This document shows, piece after piece, positions 5,122 through 9,751 of a DNA stretch of 9,751 nucleotides. The number at the start of each line of letters is the position of its first letter. Position 1 is the first letter of the stretch. Source of the stretch: JBHHZM01 sp046758065. GTDB taxonomy: Bacteria; Pseudomonadota; Alphaproteobacteria; JAAXGF01. The translations under genes were made by a program, and so were the position numbers. The stretch is from NCBI GenBank assembly GCA_046758065.1, contig JBHHZM010000114.1:1-9751 (forward strand). Direction: 5' to 3'. The notes below the pieces were generated by a model. The model worked only from the letters and a program-made list of their open reading frames with translations. It had not been told where the DNA came from and ran no database searches.

Positions 5122-6181
5122 GGTCATCCTCGCGCTCGATGCGGTCACCAAGCGCTTCGACCGCACCTTCGCGGCCGATCGTCTTTCGCTCGAAGTCAAT
5201 CGCGGCGAGTTTTTCACCTTCCTCGGCCCCAGCGGATCAGGCAAGTCGACGGTTCTGCGCATGATCGCCGGGCTCGAGATCCCCGATTCCGGGCGCATCC
5301 TCATCGCCGGCAGCGACACCCGGGGCGTACCGCCTTGGCGGCGAAATCTTGGCATGGTGTTTCAGCAGTATGCGGTCTTCCCGCACATGAACGTCGCCGA
5401 GAACGTCGGTTACGGTCTGCGCGTCCGCAAGACGCCCACCGCCGAGCGCAACGATAAGGTCGCCGCACTGCTCGTGCTCGTCGGCCTCGCCGACATGGAC
5501 GAAAAAAACGTGACGGTCCTGAGCGGCGGCGAGCAGCAGCGCGTGGCGCTGGCCCGTGCGCTTGCGCTCGAACCCGCGCTGTTGCTGCTCGACGAGCCGC
5601 TCGCGGCCCTCGACGAAAAAATCCGCCGCGACATGCAGACCGAACTCAAGCACATCCAGCGCCAGACCGGCACCACCTTCCTCTACGTCACCCACGACCA
5701 GGAGGAGGCGCTCACCATGAGTGATCGCATCGCGGTGCTGAATCGCGGCGCCTGCGTTCAATGCGACACGCCGGAGAAGCTGTTCCGCCGGCCGCACACC
5801 CGGTTCGTCGCCAGCTTCTTCCGCGGCTGCAACTTGCTCGACGCCGATCTCATCGAGGTCGTGGGCGAGCGGACGCGGCTGCGTATCGGCGGCGAAATCG
5901 TCGTGGCCCCGCGCAACGGCGCAGGCGCCCAAGCGGGGCGCGTCGGCATCGCCATCCGCGCCGAGAACCTGCATGTCGGCGCCGGCGCCCAAGATTGCGA
6001 GGTGCGGATCGAGGCAAAGCTCAACGAGATCGTCTACCGCGGCACCAACGTCGACCATCTGATCGAGATGGCCGACGGCCAGCATATCGTCGCCACCTCG
6101 ACACGGCGCGAGGCCGACGAAAGCGAGGGCACGGTGGCGCTCGGCTTCGCGGCCAAAGACATCATCATTCTCGACGACTGA
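5105..6181 (+). CDS. ABC importer ATP-binding protein, PotA-like (spermidine/putrescine/opine family)
   Basis: 358 aa. Energises an ABC importer at the inner membrane. Motifs: Walker A GPSGSGKST (41-49), Q-loop VFQQYAVFPHMNV (85-97), signature LSGGEQQRVALARAL (139-153), Walker B LLLLDEP with D163 and E164, D-loop LAALD, and H197 in YVTHDQEEAL. The C-terminal part, about 275-355, looks like a TOBE domain, as in PotA, FbpC and PhnT. Two starts are possible, the ATG at 5105 and the ATG at 5114 (MGEVILALD); both overlap the end of pcp. Substrate-binding and membrane genes are not on this strand. They lie just downstream on the opposite strand and converge, with only 24 bp between stop codons. Family assignment is firm; the substrate (polyamine, opine, phosphonate or other) is not determined. 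Confidence 0.92.
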   Translation: MAPMGEVILALDAVTKRFDRTFAADRLSLEVNRGEFFTFLGPSGSGKSTVLRMIAGLEIPDSGRILIAGSDTRGVPPWRRNLGMVFQQYAVFPHMNVAENVGYGLRVRKTPTAERNDKVAALLVLVGLADMDEKNVTVLSGGEQQRVALARALALEPALLLLDEPLAALDEKIRRDMQTELKHIQRQTGTTFLYVTHDQEEALTMSDRIAVLNRGACVQCDTPEKLFRRPHTRFVASFFRGCNLLDADLIEVVGERTRLRIGGEIVVAPRNGAGAQAGRVGIAIRAENLHVGAGAQDCEVRIEAKLNEIVYRGTNVDHLIEMADGQHIVATSTRREADESEGTVALGFAAKDIIILDD

Positions 6182-6205
6182 AAGGAAAGGGCCGGGGGTT
6201 CCACC

Positions 6206-6988
6206 CTACCCCGCGGTACGCGATCGACGGAATGCGTAGACGAGAAGCACGACGACGAGCGCGAGCGTAAGCGCAATCAGGATACTCATTACCGCATGCA
6301 GCGTCGGCGACAGACCGATCTGCATGTATCTCGACCAGATATAGGTCTGCACCGTGTTCCACGGTCCCTGCACCAGTGCCGTCCGCACGGTTTCGTTGAA
6401 CGACAGAATCATCGAAAAGATCGCCGCGCCCAACACGCCGGGGCGGATCAAAGGCAGCTCGACGTCGAAAAATGCGCGAAACCGCCCCGCCCCGTGAACG
6501 TAGGCGGCTTCGAGGTAGACCGGTTCGAAGGTCGCCATCACCGTGAGAATGATGAGGAAAGCGAAGGGCAGCGACCACAGCACGTGCACCACGGTGATGG
6601 TCCACAGCGACGGCAGGACGCCGATCTGCTGGAAGAAGAACGCGGTCGCGAGTCCCATGCTGACGCCGGGAATGAACAGCGGCAACAGCACGAGCAGCAG
6701 GATCGCCCGCGGCACGCGCAACTCGCGCACGGCCATCGCGGCAAGCAGCGCCAAGGGCGGCGTGATCAACGCGGTGAGCGCGGCGACGATCAGCGATGTG
6801 CGGATCGCCCCCATCAGGACCGAGCTCTTGCCGAGGCCGGCGTACCACTGAAGCGTGAACGCCCCGATCCCCGTGGATTTCTCCGTGAACGAGAAGACGA
6901 AGGGCGGCGCCAGCGGCGCGTAGAGGAACACCAGGACCAGCCCGACATAGCCCCAGCACAGCCACAAGCCGGCGCGACGGCCAACCAT
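6206..6988 (-). CDS. ABC importer permease, PotC-like
   Basis: 260 aa. Second inner-membrane subunit of a binding-protein-dependent importer. Hydrophobic segments at about 8-30, 61-86, 95-118, 128-150, 182-200 and 228-252 give a six-helix topology. The cytoplasmic coupling loop is EAAYVHGAGRFRAFFDVELPLIRPG at 160-184, which carries the EAA motif that docks on the ATPase. ATG at 6988 with GGAG at 6999-7002. It begins three bases after the stop of the PotB-like gene, as expected in one operon. Last gene on this strand, ending 24 bp from the end of the oppositely directed ATPase gene. Confidence 0.92.
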   Translation of the reverse strand: MVGRRAGLWLCWGYVGLVLVFLYAPLAPPFVFSFTEKSTGIGAFTLQWYAGLGKSSVLMGAIRTSLIVAALTALITPPLALLAAMAVRELRVPRAILLLVLLPLFIPGVSMGLATAFFFQQIGVLPSLWTITVVHVLWSLPFAFLIILTVMATFEPVYLEAAYVHGAGRFRAFFDVELPLIRPGVLGAAIFSMILSFNETVRTALVQGPWNTVQTYIWSRYMQIGLSPTLHAVMSILIALTLALVVVLLVYAFRRSRTAG

Positions 6989-6991
6989 CGC

Positions 6992-7864
6992 TCAGTATCT
7001 CCAGCGCACGATCTTGCCGAGGAACGAGCGGATGTCGAACGCCGCATACCACGCCATCAGGAACAAGAGCATCAGCCCGACCACCACGCTCGACATCGCT
7101 GCGGCGAGCGGATAGTTGAGCACGTCCATGGTGCTGGTGATGGTGTTGCCCATCAGTTGGTAGCCGACCCCGCCGAGGATGATCGGCACCGCGCTTTCAC
7201 CGAACGAGCCGACGAAACCGAAGATCGCCGCGGCGAAGACGCCCGGCATCGAGAGCGGCAGCGTCACGCGCAGAAAGGTGTTGCGCGGATCGGCGCCCAA
7301 CAGCCAGCTCGCTTCGACGAGGCGGCCGTCGATGCCGGCGAGCGCCAGCCACAACGGATAGATCATGAACGGCATGTACGAAGCGATCAGCCCGACAAGT
7401 ACCGAGAAATTGCTGAACAGGAGCCAGTCGACCGCACGTTCGACGACGCCGAGTTCGAGCAGTGCCTGGTTTACCGGGCCGGTACGGCTCAGCAGATAGG
7501 CGAGCGCGAAATTACGGATGACGTAGTTGACGAGGAACGGCACGGTGAACAGCAACAACACCGTGCGGGCCGTCTCGGGCCGCACCCGCATCGCCAGGAA
7601 GTAGGCGACGGGATAGGAAATGACGAGGCTCACGAGTGTCACCGCCGCCGCGACCACGAGGCCGCGCTCGAGAATGAACAGGCGCACGCCGGTGAAAAAC
7701 TCCCGGTAATGCTCGAAGGTGAAACCCGGGCGCACGCTGAACCCGTCGAGCTCGAAGACGCTCCAGGCAAGCATTACCAGAAGCGGCCCCACCAGGAAGA
7801 CGACGACGAATACGATCGGCGTCGCCAGCAGCGCGTATCGTATCGCGTTCGACGGCGTGTGCAC
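6992..7864 (-). CDS. ABC importer permease, PotB-like
   Basis: 290 aa, with a GTG start at 7864. First inner-membrane subunit of the importer. Hydrophobic segments at about 10-35, 68-92, 102-125, 150-176, 205-230 and 257-276. The coupling loop VEASWLLGADPRNTFLRVTLPLSMPG (183-208) is the EAA-type motif. The periplasmic loop after helix 1 (GFSVRPGFTFEHYREFF) is typical of PotB/opine-permease relatives. Three bases separate its stop from the PotC-like gene. A palindromic 113-bp gap separates it from the upstream binding-protein gene. The GTG has only a poor ribosome-binding site, so expression may be lower than that of the binding protein, which is common in such operons. Confidence 0.92.
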   Translation of the reverse strand: MHTPSNAIRYALLATPIVFVVVFLVGPLLVMLAWSVFELDGFSVRPGFTFEHYREFFTGVRLFILERGLVVAAAVTLVSLVISYPVAYFLAMRVRPETARTVLLLFTVPFLVNYVIRNFALAYLLSRTGPVNQALLELGVVERAVDWLLFSNFSVLVGLIASYMPFMIYPLWLALAGIDGRLVEASWLLGADPRNTFLRVTLPLSMPGVFAAAIFGFVGSFGESAVPIILGGVGYQLMGNTITSTMDVLNYPLAAAMSSVVVGLMLLFLMAWYAAFDIRSFLGKIVRWRY

Positions 7865-7892
7865 GGCGGTTTCGCCTGAGTGGCGGTTGAAA

Positions 7893-7965
7893 ACGGGCCG
7901 GTCCTGCGTGACGCCCCCTCGCTATCCCCGTCGGGACAGCGAGGGGGTCGGGGACTCTGGCCCGT
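7893..7965. repeat. Long palindrome (REP-like) between binding-protein and permease genes
   Basis: Inner hairpin: ccccctcgct (7914-7923) with agcgaggggg (7938-7947), extended after one A/C mismatch by tccc/ggga, leaving a four-base loop. Outer arms acgggcc (7893-7899) and ggcccgt (7959-7965), plus gtcc/ggac, close a larger cruciform. No T-run follows on the minus strand. By position it could limit readthrough from the binding protein into the permeases or protect the 3' end of the binding-protein mRNA, a role known for REP elements in transporter operons such as malEFG. It may belong to a dispersed family, but this cannot be judged from one copy. Confidence 0.65.
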
Positions 7966-7977
7966 CGCGGCGGTCCT

Positions 7978-9150
7978 TTACGCCGCCTTGAACCGCGCCC
8001 ACTCCGACTCGTACTGGCGGATGTGGGTCGGCCAGCGGTTTTGCCAGGTGCCGCCGAGTTCGAATTTGCTTTTCACGTTGGCGTCGATGTCGGCGATCTT
8101 CTTGGCCTCGGCGGCGGAAAACTCGTCCGGGTGCTTTGCGGCATAGGCAACCGAGTCCGGATTGGTCATGTAGCCCCGGGTCAGCGTGATCTGGGCGCCG
8201 TACCACGGCCCGAGCAGGAAGTTGAGGAAGTCGTACGCAGCCTGGGTGCGCGCCGCCGGACGGTCGGGGTTGTTGACGATATAGGCCGCCATTGCCCACA
8301 GGAGATAGCCTTCCTTCGGTCGCGCGTATTGGGCGTTGGTGCCCTGGGCGCGAGCGACAAAGACCATCGGCTCCCACGCATCCATGACATAGACCTCCTT
8401 GGTGGTCAGCAGGCTCACCGCCTGCTCGAAGCCGGTCCAGATGACGCGGAACTGCCCTTCCTTCTTCTTCTTGATGAGGAAGTCGATGACCGTCTTGAGT
8501 TCACTCGGGGTCATGTTCGCCGGATCGGCGATCGACGCCATGCCGCTCTTCTTGAGGTAAAGCGCGGTCTTCTGGCCGGTCGTGGTGAAGTTGTCCTCGA
8601 GTGCGACGAAACCCTTGAACCGGGGATCGAACATTGCGCCGTAGCTGTCGAGCGGACCGGTGATGTCGGGCAGGTACGCGAATGAATCGCCCTGCAGGAT
8701 CGTCGGCACGCCGTAGACCCTGCCCCGGTAGCCCATAAAGTCGAAGCCGGGCGTGCCCGGCGCGAGGTACTGGCTGAGGTACGTGTTCTTCTTCCAGTTC
8801 GGCAGTCGGCTGGTGTCGATCTCGTCGATCAGGTCGACCTCGACCAAGGGCTTCTGCATGCCGCCGACGATGTTAATGACGTCGTAGATCTGGCGTCCAC
8901 CGCCGGCGATCAGCACGTTGAGAATCGCCGAAGGCGCGTTGCCGATGGAGACGAGGTTGACGTCCCAACCGGTGGCGGCGGTGAATTTCGACCAATCGCC
9001 GGGGTCGCCAACGCCGATGTCGGCAAAATTGAGGGTCTCGCCCGCCAGCGCGCGCCGCCACGGCGAGGCGGCCAACGCCGCGCCGAGCCCGGTGGCCGCT
9101 GTGGTATGCAGGAAACGCCTGCGGTCCATACCCGTCAACATCTGTGTCAT
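7978..9150 (-). CDS. Periplasmic solute-binding protein, PotD-like, Tat-exported
   Basis: 390 aa. Captures the substrate in the periplasm and delivers it to the two permeases. The N-terminus MDRRRFLHTTAATGLGAALAASPWRRALAGE holds a twin-arginine motif (residues 10-14, RRRFL within the full protein) and a hydrophobic stretch, with a likely cleavage after ALA at 36, so it is probably exported folded by the Tat system. The mature part has features of bacterial extracellular binding-protein family 1 (PotD/opine type): YRGRVYGVPTILQGDSFAY, FDPRFKGFVALEDN, FRVIWTGFEQAVSLLTTKEVYVMDAWEP and an aromatic-rich C-terminus. Start chosen at 9150 because GGGAGG lies nine bases upstream; an internal ATG (MDRRR) is less well supported. 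First gene of the minus-strand importer unit. Specificity cannot be assigned by eye. Confidence 0.92.
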   Translation of the reverse strand: MTQMLTGMDRRRFLHTTAATGLGAALAASPWRRALAGETLNFADIGVGDPGDWSKFTAATGWDVNLVSIGNAPSAILNVLIAGGGRQIYDVINIVGGMQKPLVEVDLIDEIDTSRLPNWKKNTYLSQYLAPGTPGFDFMGYRGRVYGVPTILQGDSFAYLPDITGPLDSYGAMFDPRFKGFVALEDNFTTTGQKTALYLKKSGMASIADPANMTPSELKTVIDFLIKKKKEGQFRVIWTGFEQAVSLLTTKEVYVMDAWEPMVFVARAQGTNAQYARPKEGYLLWAMAAYIVNNPDRPAARTQAAYDFLNFLLGPWYGAQITLTRGYMTNPDSVAYAAKHPDEFSAAEAKKIADIDANVKSKFELGGTWQNRWPTHIRQYESEWARFKAA

Positions 9151-9159
9151 GTCGGCTTT

Positions 9160-9165
9160 CCTCCC
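9160..9165 (-). promoter_or_regulatory. Shine-Dalgarno of the solute-binding protein gene
   Basis: GGGAGG on the minus strand, nine bases before the ATG at 9150. This is the strongest ribosome-binding site on the minus strand of the window and suits the high level usually needed for binding proteins. It also decides the start in favour of the first ATG. Confidence 0.75.
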
Positions 9166-9348
9166 AAAATTATCGGCTTATTGTTTTGGAGAGCAGAAAA
9201 CCCGCCCCCCACGCTCATGGTGCGCGGCCCGTTTCGCGATGTCAATTCGAGGCATGGAGCGGATTCGCGTTGTGCCCGGGACCGCGCTCTACGACAAGCC
9301 GCACGAGGTTAGACTCGAGGGTGGCGCGCGCGGCGAACCCGCGCCCGG

Positions 9349-9751
9349 TCACGGCGCGGCCATGACGCCGCCGTCGACGACGAGGCCCGTGCCGGTGATG
9401 AAGGACGCCGCGTCCGAAAGCAGGAACAGACAGGCGTTCGCCATGTCCTGGGTGGTGCCGACGCGCCCGAGCGGCACCTGGGCCGCGACCCGGGCCTGCA
9501 CGTCTTCCCTGCCTTCCCAGCGCGCCTGCATGGGCGAGAGCGTCGGCCCCGGAAAAATCACGTTGGAGCGGATGCCGTCTCCCGCGAACTGGATCGCGAT
9601 CGACTTCGAGAGCGCGACGATCCCCGCCTTGGAGGCCTGATAGGCGTCCTGGGGGTGATCGTCGCCGCGCAGGCACTGGATGGACGAGAAATGGACCATC
9701 GCCCCGCCGCCGCCGCGGCGCATCGCAGGCACGGCATGGCGCACGGTATGG
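9349..9751 (-). CDS. Short-chain dehydrogenase/reductase, 3' part only
   Basis: About 134 C-terminal residues; the frame continues beyond the right edge of the window, so the nucleotide-binding GxxxGxG part is not seen. Present: the strand and catalytic serine in MVHFSSIQCLRG, the catalytic Y-x-x-x-K in DAYQASKAGIVALSKSIA, the NVIFPGP segment after the active site, and the C-terminal family ending FITGTGLVVDGG. This is the classical SDR type using NAD(P)(H), cytoplasmic. The expected 'NNAG' and Rossmann motifs should lie beyond 9751. It ends about 200 bp before the binding-protein gene on the same strand and might be co-transcribed. The substrate is unknown, and a catabolic role for the imported compound is only a guess from neighbourhood. 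Confidence 0.9.
   Translation of the reverse strand, partial: HTVRHAVPAMRRGGGGAMVHFSSIQCLRGDDHPQDAYQASKAGIVALSKSIAIQFAGDGIRSNVIFPGPTLSPMQARWEGREDVQARVAAQVPLGRVGTTQDMANACLFLLSDAASFITGTGLVVDGGVMAAP

Noticed and set aside
6296..7879. 527-codon plus-strand open frame across both permease genes
   Set aside because: Low-complexity R/H/E/Q-rich translation typical of the antisense of high-GC membrane protein genes. The minus-strand permeases explain the region.
9166..9200. GATAAT on the minus strand as a -10 box for the binding-protein gene
   Set aside because: It would place the transcription start inside the Shine-Dalgarno sequence, and no credible -35 lies 16-18 bases upstream.
9323..9345. ggcgcg/cgcgcc hairpin after the dehydrogenase stop as a terminator
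   Set aside because: The stem is short and in GC-rich DNA where such matches are frequent, and there is no T-run.

Overview
High-GC DNA, most probably from an alphaproteobacterium (Rhodospirillales-like). This is inferred from the codon bias, the twin-arginine solute-binding protein, the type of capsule-export operon, and dispersed palindromes of the 'ccccgcgaaagcgggg' kind common in that class. No taxonomic marker gene is present, so the assignment is tentative. Two unrelated functional blocks meet at a divergent junction near 4307-4446.

Left block (197-4306, all minus strand): a regulator plus capsule-export unit. Reading in the direction of transcription it contains an RfaH-type NusG paralog (4306-3776), a leader of about 340 nt (3775-3436), a small lipoprotein (about 3336-2863), and then kpsM (2850-2053), kpsT (2056-1403) and kpsE (1327-197). 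KpsM and KpsT form the inner-membrane ABC exporter for a group 2-type capsular polysaccharide or similar glycan. KpsE is the periplasm-spanning co-polymerase/export adaptor. The outer-membrane channel (KpsD) and the lipid-linker transferases (KpsC/KpsS) are not in the window.

The main discovery is in the leader. At 3727-3716 on the coding (minus) strand there is a perfect 12/12 copy of GGCGGTAGCGTG, the ops element that recruits RfaH to paused RNA polymerase in enterobacteria. It begins 48 nt after the stop codon of the RfaH-like gene and precedes the capsule genes, with a 6-bp hairpin three bases upstream. Regulator and target site are therefore together on one strand in an apparently non-enterobacterial genome. 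The capsule genes also largely lack well-placed Shine-Dalgarno sequences, as described for RfaH-dependent operons.

Right block (4447-9751): an import system. Plus strand: a pyroglutamyl-peptidase I gene (pcp, 4447-5121) overlaps a PotA-like ABC ATPase gene (5105-6181). Minus strand, converging on it: a Tat-exported PotD-like binding protein (9150-7978), a PotB-like permease (7864-6992) and a PotC-like permease (6988-6206). Together these make a complete polyamine/opine-family importer whose ATPase is transcribed in the opposite direction from the rest. A short-chain dehydrogenase, cut by the right edge of the window, lies upstream on the minus strand. Two palindromic intergenic repeats (76-163 and 7893-7965) complete the annotation.
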